Assembly (NCBI GenBank): GCA_003008705.1
Contig: PDUO01000008.1
Span: 248,001-312,000, forward strand
DNA length: 64,000 bases
Direction: 5' to 3'
Source of the DNA: Pezicula radicicola
Lineage: Eukaryota; Ascomycota; Leotiomycetes; Helotiales; Dermateaceae
Positions 41,346 through 52,800 of this stretch are shown one piece after another. The notes under the pieces are model-generated. The model saw only the letters and a list, made by a program, of their open reading frames with translations. It was not told the DNA's origin and did no database searches. Positions within the stretch are counted from its first letter, which is position 1, and the number at the start of each line of letters is the position of its first letter. Position numbers and translations under genes: made by a program.

Positions 41346-42576
41346 TCACGTGTTTAATTGGTCAGCCTTGTGATTTTAGTGGGACCCAGGATAGTGCTCA
41401 ACGTCAAGTCTCATCTCACATCTCATCCCACATCTCATCATACCTTTCGTACACTGTACTTATCTACCTACTCAATCCCCTTCACGACGACTCAACGCAT
41501 TCATTGTAGGCCTAGCGTGTTTAAACGATTTTCACTAAGATTAGCCAACCCTAAGTGCAAATTCTTGGTCGCTTCGTTCTATCGTACTCCATAGTATGGG
41601 CCATGTGCCATCTGCCATGTGCCTTTGATAGAGGCTTTGATAGGTGATCAATCAAGCCGCCGAACGCACCTTGTTGTAAGACACCAACAAGAATTATGCT
41701 GCACAATATATAAGGCTGTTATCCTCTGTTCCGCATGGTACTCCAGAAGCATTTACTCCTTTGCGATTTTCAATCATTCTCTCCATGCATGATAACAATA
41801 CCAAACAGTACCTGTAGATATTAGGAGGTCTTGGCAACAACTACCTTCCTTCAAAGCTATGTGCCTTTCGAAGGTATGAATGCCGACAGACCAGCAGTAA
41901 GGTTACAATGAATAAGATGTCCGGAAGGGCTCTTCAGCTCAGCATTACCAGATAAAGATGCAAACCCTGGAGATATCTGTTTTGTGCCTATGGGGAGGAT
42001 CAGCTATAGTTTGTAGCTGTGGCTCTCTCCAGGAAGAAATTGCAACATGTTTCTAGAACACAAGACAACCAATCCAAGGAGATTACTCAGATTAGATTAG
42101 AGAGTAACGTGCGTGTTCAAGTTGGGAGGTGCTTCTGTTTTTGTGTGTGAAGAATGCTCATTTGAGAAAGAAACGGCGCTAGTGTTGTCCAAGTAAACAA
42201 CACATTCCACGCCACGAACTGTAAACCACTCAATACTATCACCTTCGCACGCTCCCTTCAAACTTTCAAGGGTTCAATCCAGTCGCTCGTTCTTTCTCTG
42301 GGAGTGCAGAATTTAGCTTAAACTTTACAGTTTCGTCATTCGTTTTGTGCACCTCAGTATTTCCTTCCTTTGCGCGTCTTTGCTGGTGAGTGCCGCAGTG
42401 CCTAACTCTACATATCCCTCTGCCTGATCAAGAGAAGGCAGAGGGCAAAAGGCTGAAGACAGAATGATGCTAATATAGAATATAGCTTTCACGTTTGTTA
42501 CCTAGAACTCCCGCCTTGTAATACGCGGCACCGGCACCAAACTCAGATTTCCTTGGCGCAAATACAACTTCAACTT

Positions 42577-42606
42577 CTTTACCCAGGCCATCTTTACCCA
42601 GGCCAT
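42577..42606. repeat. perfect 15-bp tandem duplication in kinase leader
   Basis: CTTTACCCAGGCCAT occurs twice head to tail. In the second copy the final AT is followed by G, which creates the ATG of the upstream open frame at 42605. Confidence 0.7.
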
Positions 42607-42647
42607 GACCTTTACAACCTTCAGGCATTGACCGAGGCTGTATCATC

Positions 42648-45600
42648 ATGAGCAGCAAACCACCAACCCGGCCTCCAACGCGTCGTCCTCCTCTTGGTGA
42701 AGCAACCCGCCGCGTCATAAATGAACAGCCACCGCAGCAGCCACTGCCAATCGCTCTCAAATCCTCCTCGATTCCCCACCATGAAAGTCCGAGGCAAGAC
42801 GGGCTTCTTCAGGTATACAAGCCAAAATCACCATCTCCGCGGCCAAAGCGCGACTATAAGCCACCCGAAGAAGAGCGTCGTGCAGGATCTTCGAGCTCTA
42901 ATGCTGCAAATCCCCTGCTCTCTGCCGTCTCGAGAGAACACCAGCGTACCAATTCCAACTCTAACCGAAACTCCCAAATTTCCACCACTTCTACCAATGC
43001 CTCGGATAAGATAAAGAAATACATTGGCCCTTGGAAGCTCGGGAAAACGCTTGGCAAAGGCTCCACTGCTCGAGTACGAAGAGCAAGACATGCAATTACT
43101 GGTCAGGAAGCAGCAGTTAAGATTGTCGAGAAGAGAAATGCACAGATGTCACAAGCTGGAAGTTTGGCGGACCTTGACAAGGCTGAAGCCAGACTATCGG
43201 ACCACGATGATGGAGTGCGGAGGATGCCAATTGGCATTGAGAGGGAAGTTGCAATTATGAAACTCATCCAACATCCAAACATCATGAAGCTCTACGACAT
43301 ATGGGAAAATCGAGCTGAAATGTAAGACCATCAAACACCACAAATCTCTAAGCGATGTCCCACTAACAGAACTTTAGATACCTTGTACTAGAATATGCTG
43401 ATAATGGAGAGCTGTTTGAGCATATCACTGCCAGTGGTCGGCTGGGAGAGGAGGAGGCAATGAAATATTTCAGACAGATTCTGAGTGCCGTTGGATACTG
43501 TCATTCCTTCAACATATGCCACCGGGATCTCAAGCCGGAAAACATACTTTTGAATAAGCAGGGAGAGATCAAAATAGCGGATTTCGGCATGGCTGCATTA
43601 CATCAAAGTCCGGAACATAAGCTTAAGACGTCGTGTGGAAGCCCCCATTATGCTGCTCCGGAACTAATACGTGGTGTCAATTATCGTGGGGACAAGGTAG
43701 ATATTTGGAGCCTAGGTGTGATCTTATATGCGACTCTGTGCGGGAGGCTTCCGTTTGATGTCGATGGGAGCAGCCGCGACTGGCTCAGTCCTCTTTTGGC
43801 AAAAATCAAGAAAGGGATTTATGACATGGCACCAGAATTCAGCAATGAGGCTGCAGATCTGATCTGGAGAATGCTTCAAGTCAATCCACGTGAGCGAATC
43901 AGCCTTGGTCACATATGGCGACACCCGCTTTTGAGAAGATACGATTACTTGGACCGTTATGGAGGAGGATGTAATCCTCAATTGCCAACCGTTAGAGATA
44001 TCGGTCATGTCGTTCTAAAAAGAAACGACATCGACGCCGAATTACTTCGTCATCTGAGATCTCTGTGGCATGGTATGGACGAAGAGGAACTTACACAGAA
44101 ACTTATGAGTGAAAAGTAAGTTGAAACCTGACTCCATAGAGTCCATAAATATGCCTTGTCTCTTATCTAACAAGACCGAATGGTTTTTGACCTGAAAAGA
44201 GTACTGACTAGTTTTAGACCCAATGACCAGAAGATGTTCTATGGTCTATTCTTGAAGTACCGAGAGGATCAACTAGAGAATTACACCCCTGACGTCGACT
44301 ACTCCAACAGCGATTACCACCATGTGCGACCGCAGACGCTTACAAAAGCTTATTCAACAGTTCATTTCCCCATGCCAGATTTGAAAGGACATGTCCGCCA
44401 GGGTTCTCGCTTTACAGTCATCAGTAACGTCGCAGAGACAGTTGGGGGAGAAACCGTCAAGAGTTACGATCCATTCAAGGCTTCACGTCCACAGCACCTC
44501 AACACCTTACGTACAGGAGACCGTGCAAAGATAACCATTCATCGTGGCGAAGATGCCACAGTGCGACCACGAAAATCTTCCCGTCCCTCCACACCAAGAT
44601 CTACATTGAGCGAGAGACATGGGCAGGATCATCTCGCACCCCCTCGAGGAACATTCGTATCACGCAGTTCCTTAGCAAGTTCAATTCGAAGCCGTAACAG
44701 TGGCATACGGCCTGCATCCGGATATAGACGTGGTGTCAGTTTCTCGCACATCAGAAGGCAGGCCATAAATAACAAGAGAAAATCTTCCGGAGAATGGCAG
44801 CATTCCGAGATTAGTGATAGCGTTCCTAATAACTTACACCAAGCTGCATCTAATGCAGTTTCAACAAGCTATATTCGTTCAAGTAAAGAACAGGCCAACC
44901 CACCTCAGCTCTCAACAGACAGGGCTGATAGGGGCAGCCACATTTGGAATGAGGATGTGAGGCAACTAAGCAGCAGTCTAGCAAAAGACTGCGACGAGGC
45001 ATTTAACAGACTGTCTTCTGTGACCGGTGCTGAATCTCCTGGAACTACGCCTGTTGCTGAGATTTCGTCCCATGATCTAGGTAGTAATTATGGGCAACCA
45101 TCACCCTTAATTCCGACCAAAGCTCGCCTCCTACCTGGAGAAAGAAAAGTGAAACCTCCTTCTGGTCATGGCCGACCGTTGCCGCCTCCACCCGCTCGAT
45201 CCGACTCGGTGAAAATTGAACTATTTCGAGCCAGAAGAGAAGCGGAGCGGAGAAAGATTTCTGGCGGAGACGACTCTCCAAGGTACTTGGACCAAATGGT
45301 TTCCCATATTGATCGCTTAATCGAGCCAGGCGCATCCCCAGTTAAGGACAGGCGAGTAACTTCAGCACCTGTAGATTACAGCAAGCCACATGACAATGGA
45401 GTCTTGCCTTCGATCTACGAAATCCGTGGCGAGGAATCCTCACCACGACGGCCCACCGATTTTGACAAATTTGTGGCTCACCAGCATCGCTACGAAGGGA
45501 AGTCAAGTCGTACCGCATCTGCTCCTGAGCCCCATTCACCTGCGAAGGCCCAGAATCACGGCCCCAACGATAGACTTGCCAGTCGACAGCAACATCCCAA

Positions 45601-46734
45601 AGAAACAATCCGTGTGGTCCCGCCCTCAACTCCGAGTCCTGTCAGGGCGCCTGCCCCTCTAACAATCCGAAAGAAAAGTTCGCAGGGGGTTCAGCCACCT
45701 CCCAAATCTAGTGACACTAACAGTGGTTCCAACAGACATCGCCCTTCCGGATTGGACCTTCGGCAGCAATACCATACTGGATCCAAACTGGAAGTCTCCC
45801 CAGATCTTGCACCCATCGACGAGGACAGATATGCCGATGATCAGCACGCGAATGAGAGTAGCAGTAGTACAACCCAGAGGAAAAAGTCAAACTGGTTCAA
45901 GAGAAATTCGAAAGGTGGAGAGACTGATAATCAGATGTCCATTGGAGGGGTCAACAGATTAGCATCACAATCTCCGAGTAATGAGACAACAGGTCCATCT
46001 AAATACGATGGCGAGCTACCATCGCTTCCAAAAAAGAAAGCTTTCAGTTTTGGTCGCTTTTTCAAGAGCCGGAATCCAAAGCCTAACATGAGTGTTGGCG
46101 GTAAGTTTAATGAGCCATTTTGTAATTCAGGCTAATATATATCAAAGGGCCCGATATCGACGACGACAACGAGAGTGTGCAAATCTCACTCATGGAGAGT
46201 CAGCGGCAGTCTCGTCCTCCCCATATTAGAGCTGCTGATGATGCTAGAGCTCGTAGAATTGAGCCGCAACAAACTTGGCTTGCTAAGCTATTCCACGTCA
46301 AACCTGCAGCTAAGTTTATATGCTTCTCCGTCACCAAGCGAAGAGCTCGACAGGAGGTTGTAACGATCCTCAAGGCATGGAGAACTTACGGTATCCGAGA
46401 TGTTCAGGCTGACAAAGAACGTAATATTGTGTTCGGCCGAGTTGGAGCTAAGAACTGTAAGTTTTTGGTTGTCTCCGTGTTTCTGCGTTTGCTAATTATG
46501 GGTGAAGACTTCGACATGAAGGAGGTTTCTTTCGCCGGCGAAATAATGACTGTCATTGAGCATGGCAACCGTTCTCCTCTGAGTATTGCACGTTTCACGC
46601 AGGAGAGAGGTGCCGCCAGTAGTTTCCAGAAAGTTGTGGAGACTCTCGAGACTGTGCTGAGAGTTAGGGGTATGCTGGTAGCGGATGCAGGTAAGGAGAA
46701 AATGATGGTGAAGACATTGAACATGAGTACTTGA
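42648..46734 (+). CDS. Gin4/Hsl1/Kcc4-type Ser/Thr kinase with C-terminal KA1-like domain
   Basis: Exons are 42648-43321, 43378-44115, 44218-46100 and 46148-46734, giving 1293 residues. The kinase domain starts at about 125: glycine loop GKGSTARV, catalytic lysine in AAVKIV (about 158), HRDLKPEN (about 273), IADFG (about 293), the SCGSPHYAAPE activation segment and DIWSLGVILY. A UBA-like stretch follows (AELLRHLRSLWHGMDEEELTQKL), then about 600 disordered Ser/Pro-rich residues. The C-terminal domain (WLAKLFHVKPAAKFICF ... VVETLETVLRVRGML) matches the fungal KA1 domain, which binds acidic phospholipids. These kinases act at the septin collar of the bud neck or septum and inhibit Wee1. Intron 2 (102 nt) has an earlier AG after a CTAAC branch (about 44174) which, if used, leads to a stop within six codons. 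Confidence 0.9.
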
Positions 46735-47586
46735 GATCTGGTCTCGGGACTTATTGCATTGAACGGCGCTTCATTATTCTAGCAGGGAAAGGAGCGTTTA
46801 CTTGCCAACTGTTGGACTTATGCGAGCGATCTAATTGTTTTGTCTTTCGAGGTGGATACAGCAACACCGGCGAGCGATCTCTTCATGCATAGCGTGGGTG
46901 GCATAGTTTGCGTGCAATTGTTTAGGTTTAAATAAAATAAGCGGGGTGGGTGTAATGGAGAGAGGGTTTGATGGAGGTCGATTCAAAGGTTGGACTATTG
47001 TGGAGTTAAGTGTCAGGATACGGACTTTGGGTTTGAATAATGAAAAAGGTACCACGTAGGTAATAATAAAGCTCAATGAGAAAGAAAGATTGACTACAGA
47101 TGGCTTGAATAATTTGTGGTTATTATGAAACTGAGTGGCGTCTAATCCCCCTCCTCCCCTATAATATTCCCTTTCCTTCGTATATATTACAAGTATGTCC
47201 ATATCTTGAGGCTGAAGAGCATCCATAACATAGGCTCACGGGCCCCCAAGCAGCCCCTTTCCGTAGCGAGCGAGCCTCGCAAAGCACTGAAGAAATCTCT
47301 GGGCATCCCTGGGCTTCCCTGGGCTCGGGACAAGCCGGGAGGTGGGACCGCCAGAAACTTTTCCCGCCCGGCAGCTTCTTGGGTTGACGGAGCTCTGATA
47401 ATCTTTATATCTGCAATTTGCATAGCTGGTCACATCAACATCTACGTGCTCATACATCCATCTCTCTAGCCACAGCGCTACTTGTATATACCAATCGCTC
47501 CATCTCGGCATCAATTGGCGCCCTCTCTACGCCATCCGGCACTAATCGCAAGCTCCCAAAGTCAAATAAATCACCACCACTCAATC
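46735..47586. other. spacer and fumarase promoter
   Basis: Holds the kinase 3' region and the fumarase promoter and leader. There is a short direct repeat of CCCTGGGCTTCCCTGGGCT type around 47308-47328. No gene recognised. Confidence 0.5.
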
Positions 47587-49364
47587 ATGCTCCGGTCGGC
47601 AAGAGCAGTCTCGCCCTCCGCCCTGACCTCCGCCCTGGAGTCAGCTGCTCCTCGGTCTGTATCAACAGCTCGATCCTACTCCTCACGCGCAATACCCAAA
47701 TTCACAAGCAAATCCTTATACCGATCCTCATCTTCGACTCCTCGAATATTTCCCTGTATACGAACTTCGCAACAGCTTTTACCCCACGCCCGACTATTCC
47801 ACAACTCGGTATCCAGAATGGCAGACGCCGAGATGAGAGCAGAGACAGATGCCTTTGGGGAGGTCAAGGTCCCCGCCGACAAATACTGGGGAGCGCAAAC
47901 TGAGGCACGTCAATCACCAAGATGCTTCTAGTAGCTAAAGACTGACTGGAACGGCAGAGGTCCCTGGAGAACTTCCGGATCAATCAACCACAAGATCGCA
48001 TGCCACCCCCCATTATTAAGGCCTTCGGTATCTTGAAGGGAGCTGCTGCTACGGTCAACATGCAATTTGGTCTCGACCCAAAGGTTGGCAAAGCCATCCA
48101 GCAAGCCGCCGCAGAGGTAGCTTCTCTTAAGCTCCTCGACCACTTCCCTCTGGTTGTCTGGCAGACGGGTTCAGGAACACAGTCAAACATGAATGCCAAT
48201 GAGGTCATCTCCAACCGCGCTATTGAGATTCTTGGAGGGAAAATGGGTAGCAAGAAACCCGTACATCCCAACGACCATGTCAACATGAGCGCCTCCTCCA
48301 ACGATACCTTCCCCACCGTCATGCACATTGCAGCAGTCCTCGAGATTGAGCAAGAACTCATTCCTTCGCTCAAATCTCTCCGTGACGCACTCCAGAAGAA
48401 GGTTGATGAATTCGAGGAGAAGAAGATTATCAAGATTGGCCGCACACATCTCCAAGACGCCACGCCCTTAACGCTGGCGCAGGAGTTTTCAGGCTATGTC
48501 GCACAGCTCGAATTTGGTATCAAGCGTGTGGAGTCATCCCTTCCTGATCTCCGACTCCTCGCACAAGGTGGAACAGCTGTAGGGACGGGAATCAACACAT
48601 ATAAGGGATTTGCAGAGGCAATTGCCATGGAGGTCAGCAAGATGACTGGCACCGAGTTTAAGACGGCACCAAACAAGTTTGAGGCTCTTGCCGCTCACGA
48701 TGCTATTGTGCAAGCATCAGGCTCCCTGAACACTCTTGCATCATCCCTCTTCAAAATCGCCCAAGACATTAGATATCTTGGCAGTGGTCCACGTTGCGGT
48801 CTTGGCGAGCTTGCTCTACCAGAAAACGAGCCTGGAAGTTCGATCATGCCAGGAAAGGTTAACCCCACACAATGTGAGGCATTGACAATGGTTTGCGCTC
48901 AAGTCATTGGAAACCACACTGCGACAACTGTTGGTGGCATGAACGGCCAATTTGAATTGAACGTCTTCAAACCACTTGTGATCCGCAATCTCCTTCACAG
49001 CGTTCGTATCCTTAGCGACGGAATGCGATCATTTGAGAAGAATCTCGTTGTTGGACTACAAGCAAACGAGGACAAAATCAGCAACATCATGAAAGAATCG
49101 TAAGTTACCACCCGTCTCCATCTCCCTGCGACCCAAATGTAGTATGCAGTTAGTGACTAACGGCGAAACAGACTCATGCTTGTCACATGTCTCAACCCAA
49201 AGATCGGCTACGACATGGCTAGTAAAGTCGCTAAGAACGCCCACAAGAAGGGCTTGACGCTTAAGGAGAGTGCAATGGAACTGAAGGCTTTGAGTGAAGA
49301 GGACTTCGATGCCTTAGTCAAGCCGGAATTGATGATTGGGCCAGAAGAGTATAAAGGTAAATAA
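47587..49364 (+). CDS. FUM1: fumarase (class II fumarate hydratase), mitochondrial with possible cytosolic form
   Basis: Exons are 47587-47904, 47958-49099 and 49172-49364, giving 550 residues. It catalyses fumarate + H2O to L-malate in the citric acid cycle. The first 77 residues are rich in Arg and Ser and lack acidic residues in the main run, a typical mitochondrial presequence. A second ATG at 47818 ([16 protein letters not shown]) starts exactly at the mature enzyme. Catalytic signatures are present: [24 protein letters not shown], and the superfamily box [15 protein letters not shown]. The C-terminal domain is restored by exon 3 ([18 protein letters not shown]). Intron 1 (47905-47957) begins GCACGT and ends GGCAG, so it is a GC-AG intron; no GT donor keeps the frame. 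Intron 2 is a normal GTAAGT intron. Confidence 0.95.
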
Positions 49365-49707
49365 ATGCATGTAAATTGTACTAAATAGAATACGATTTTT
49401 ATATAGAATTGAGAGCATAGACGCCCATTAAACAACCCCACTATGCATTCCCATTGTAGGTTCTCTTCTATTTTTACACAAGGTCTATCTCAGGGATGCC
49501 GTAAGCCGTAGATCTCCGCCCCTTGCCCTTCCGCCCTTCCAGGTTCTGCTCTTTAGCCAAGTTGATCCCGACCCCGCTCCAGGTACTACGAAGTAAGATA
49601 TACAAGTTCGACACCAACACATCTTAGTACACAAACCTTCCAGTAACGCAAACTCTATCTCTGCATCTGCATCTGCATCTGCGAAACAAAACATTAATTG
49701 AAACGGA

Positions 49708-50525
49708 ATGGCAGCTCAAGAACCCTTGGTTCGATTTTATGACCTCTCCGGCCCTAAACCATGGTCACCAGCATGCTGGTGCACTCGGTATGCCCTCAAT
49801 TACAAAGAGATCCCGTACACAACAACCAAGCTTTCCTATCCAGCCATCAAACCGACCTGCGAGAAACTCTTTTCTTCTATGGATGGTCTTGAAGCCACGG
49901 TCCCAATTATTGAAATCCTAGGTCCGGAGGCAGAAGATTACAAGGCCCTGAATGACTCTACACCCATTGCGGAACTCTTGAATGAGAGATTCACAGAGGA
50001 TAAGGGGTTTAAAAAATTGAAGGGCGTTGAAGAGATTCGTGCGTATGAGGAGGAGACGGACTTGGCAGGAACGGGTCTGCTTAGGTGGATTATGTATGAT
50101 GTTTGGAAGAATGCCCTTGACAGTCAGGATGGGAGTAAGGAATATTTTAGGAAGACGAGGGAGGAGCGTGCGAAGTGTTCTTTAGAGGAGGTTACGGTTG
50201 TTAAAGGTGGTGGAGAGGAAGCTGTCTTGCAACTGATTAGGGATTCTTGGGTCGTGTTGAGGGAGAGGATGAAGGGGGATGATGGGAGTGGTGAACGTGA
50301 GTTATTCCCCTTTCTTATCTTTCTTATCTTTGTTGTTTGAGTGGACTTCAGGGCTGATTGTGGTTGGCTTTGGTAGCTACTTACAAGGACTTTTATGATG
50401 CTGCTCTTGTTAAGTGGGCTGAGGCGGCCTCGAGGGAAAAGTATGAGAAGTTGTTGAAGTTGTATGGGGATGATACTTTTGAGAAACTGATGAATAAGGT
50501 TGAGAAGTACGAATACTCTGGTTGA
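49708..50525 (+). CDS. glutathione S-transferase-like protein
   Basis: Exons are 49708-50296 and 50377-50525 (80-nt intron, donor GTGAGT), giving 245 residues. The N-terminal thioredoxin-fold half reads FYDLSGPKPWSPACWCTRYALNYKEIPYTT, with ATVPIIEI at the usual cis-proline site and DSTPIAELLNERF at the usual Glu/Asp-Ser glutathione-binding place. The C-terminal half is helical and ends in YDAALVKWAEAASREKYEKLL. It resembles the UstS-like GSTs found in many ascomycetes. Likely role: conjugation of glutathione to a xenobiotic or metabolite; the substrate is unknown. It converges on the small defensin-like gene, with 123 bp between the two stops. If the intron is missed, the frame ends in an artificial hydrophobic tail. 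Confidence 0.85.
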
Positions 50526-50648
50526 TAGCTTGTTGCAGCTAGTCAATCTCTCATGAGGTTGCAGAGAAAATGTTGGAGTTGATGTCAATGAACAATAATA
50601 TTTTAAATTACTCTAGTCTTGACAACCCAACTCTATGAAAACTTGCAC

Positions 50649-50945
50649 TTAACCAATACAATGGCAAGTGCTACATCTCTGTCAATATCTCCTCTTATTT
50701 GTAGTGATAATTTACTCACAAATGTGTCACCCCTTCACACTTCCCTGTCTTGAAGCCCATTTCTTGACACTATATTAATTAATAATCGCAAATTAAGGCG
50801 TCAAATAGTTGGTACTCACATGTGTCTTACATTTGCTATCAAGAGGGCACCTGAATGCCCTTCGCTCGAGAGTGTGTGTGGCTGGGCTTGGTGCTACCAG
50901 AGGACCAAGTAAACTGAGTATAACAAAGAGGCAGATAAGTTTCAT
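50649..50945 (-). CDS. secreted defensin-like peptide (CS-alpha-beta type), three exons
   Basis: Exons are 50820-50945, 50720-50769 and 50649-50670; the introns are 50 and 49 nt, both with donor GTGAGT and acceptor TAG. The product is 65 residues. MKLICLFVILSLLGPLVA is a signal peptide, followed by a short pro-part ending in LERR, a Kex2-type site. The mature part of about 36 residues has six cysteines spaced C-x5-C-x3-C-x9-C-x7-C-x-C, with a glycine before the fourth (TGKC) and a final CHC. CxxxC plus CxC is the disulphide frame of CS-alpha-beta defensins, including fungal ones such as plectasin and micasin. Expected role: secreted antimicrobial peptide that acts on bacteria or competing microbes. 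Each exon is too short to stand out as an open frame. Alternative acceptors for intron 2 (50671-50719) would give an odd seventh cysteine. A TATA box lies about 100 bp upstream. Confidence 0.75.
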
Positions 50946-52800
50946 GGTGGTATTCTGGTAATAGATGGTGTTTATTTAAATATCTAGTATGTGTTCCGAT
51001 TAAGTATTTGAATTACGTTTTGTTGGGAGGTCATGTTGTGATTTATATAAGGCAGCAGACTGTATGTGCCGAAAACAGGAGGACGAATTGTACACTCAAG
51101 CATGTTCTGTGGAATGCTGCTACTTTTATGTAACTACATGTCAGGTAACAGTCACGTAGAGGTGTCATGATCTGTTTGACTCAAGGCATCCTATTGCCTC
51201 GTGCAACTCACTTGGGTCTCATGTAACCACAGTTTGTGCCTCTCCAGTGCTTAATCAGGGTATGTCATCTGTAACATAATAAATCATTGTCTCACTGTTT
51301 TCAATTGAACTGCATCCAAGTTAATACAGCATACCGCAATTCTTGCAGCTATGACACTTGTTACCTCGCATTTGTTCACTTTGCCCTAAAATATTCCTAT
51401 TGCATCTATCTCCCCACTATGTGGCTCACTCTCGGTAAAAGGGATTAATCTATAGAGATAGCTGACACAAGGTAGATATAAATAGGGGGTTGAGAGTGAC
51501 GGATAAAATGGGAGTTGTTGTTTTTTTTTAGAAGACTGATGCTATACATTTTTGCACTTATAAGACGCCGCGGCGTCGCCGCCCTGAAATCGAACTAGAG
51601 GACACTGTATCTATCTTTCCTTCTAAGGAAAACATCTATTTATTTGTTCTATTTAAATTCATTAAATGGTCAGAAATATCTCTTTAATTTCGTCCTACCA
51701 ATGTTGTGCAGTAGCGACATTTAGGCCAGCTGTTCTACGAGACTAACAGGTGTGTCTTGTTTTAGCATTGTTCGCCATTTAGTCCTGTAATGAAGTATCT
51801 ATGGATCCATTGGCCGAATTGTGCTAGATTATCAAGTCAACTGAGTGACACATGTCAAGTAAGTTACTCAAACCAAGTTAGTTAGTTACCCAAGTCAGTA
51901 GAACTTAGTTACTCCAGTCCAGTAAGCCACATATATAAGTTGCAGCACGCCTATATGACCATTAAATTATACGGCAATGCACTTAACTCATAGATCTGAT
52001 AGCGAATCATGATCGCATCGGCATAGTATCTTGTCTACCTTTCCAATTTGAGCTTCGGGTTAAGCGACCACGCTAGGTCCCCCCCTTATTAAGCGAGAGT
52101 TTGGTACCCAGTGTCTTGGGAGAGCGATTTATAACCCAAAGAGAGGCTGCTCCGGGCTCCTCTTCAGGAACACTGCACTCCCAGAAGAACCACAGGTCCT
52201 AGGAGATGTCTAATTAGAGTTAGCAAAACAAGACCCACAATCTATCCCAATGGAGAAGGATCACAAGAGAGTTACAATAACGAAAAAAAAAAAAATTTGA
52301 AGTCGCCAGGCTCTACGGAACCTAGAAATCTAAGTAATATATAAGTATGGTTACTGTGAAGGACTCCATTATTCTAGTCCCTGACTTCGAATCAATCCAT
52401 CAGATCACACGATCGACATTTAGGAGGTATTTGTGGGGAGTTATTTGTTAGACCATAGTCTGGCAAGGAGGAATTTGAAGCCGTGTCCATGAGAATCTTC
52501 ATTCTATTTTATACGGTGGCGTTTTTGAGAACTTTTGGTATAAGTCGAAGTTAAGGTTCCAAAAGCCTTCCAATACCTGGGTGCCTTAGCTTGAATGCTG
52601 GTGAAGAAAAATGGTGTTGACGGCATTAACGAATTTTCCTTCCTAAAATCCAGATTATTGACGCCCTTGTTCGGTGAGAGTTGACATGGCATTATTATGT
52701 GTGGTACATAAAGCCATGTTAAATCCAAGTCCAAATAATGCCTCTACTCAGAAGAGCTTTTCACGAAGACATTTGGGAAGAACAACCCGAATCAACCAAG
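50946..52800. other. spacer and two divergent promoters
   Basis: 1.9 kb between the defensin-like gene (minus) and the dehydrogenase (plus). It is AT-rich with an A13 run near 52285-52297 and a TATAAATA at about 51477-51484 without an obvious gene behind it. No further coding signal. Confidence 0.45.
51041..51048 (-). promoter_or_regulatory. TATA box of defensin-like gene
   Basis: On the minus strand the sequence reads TATATAAAT, about 100 bp upstream of the ATG at 50943-50945. The distance fits a short leader. Confidence 0.5.

Larger units (their letters stand above)
41255..42647. promoter_or_regulatory. divergent promoter region of SMC5 and Gin4-like kinase
   Basis: 1.4 kb between two start codons on opposite strands. 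It holds the ACGCG boxes close to SMC5, pyrimidine-rich leader sequence near the kinase, and a short upstream open frame (ATG at 42605, stop ending at 42631, nine codons including the stop) just before the kinase start. Confidence 0.5.

Noticed and set aside
42266..42282. GGTTCAATCC, a B-box-like string
   Set aside because: No A box or cloverleaf pairing upstream; it lies in the kinase promoter.
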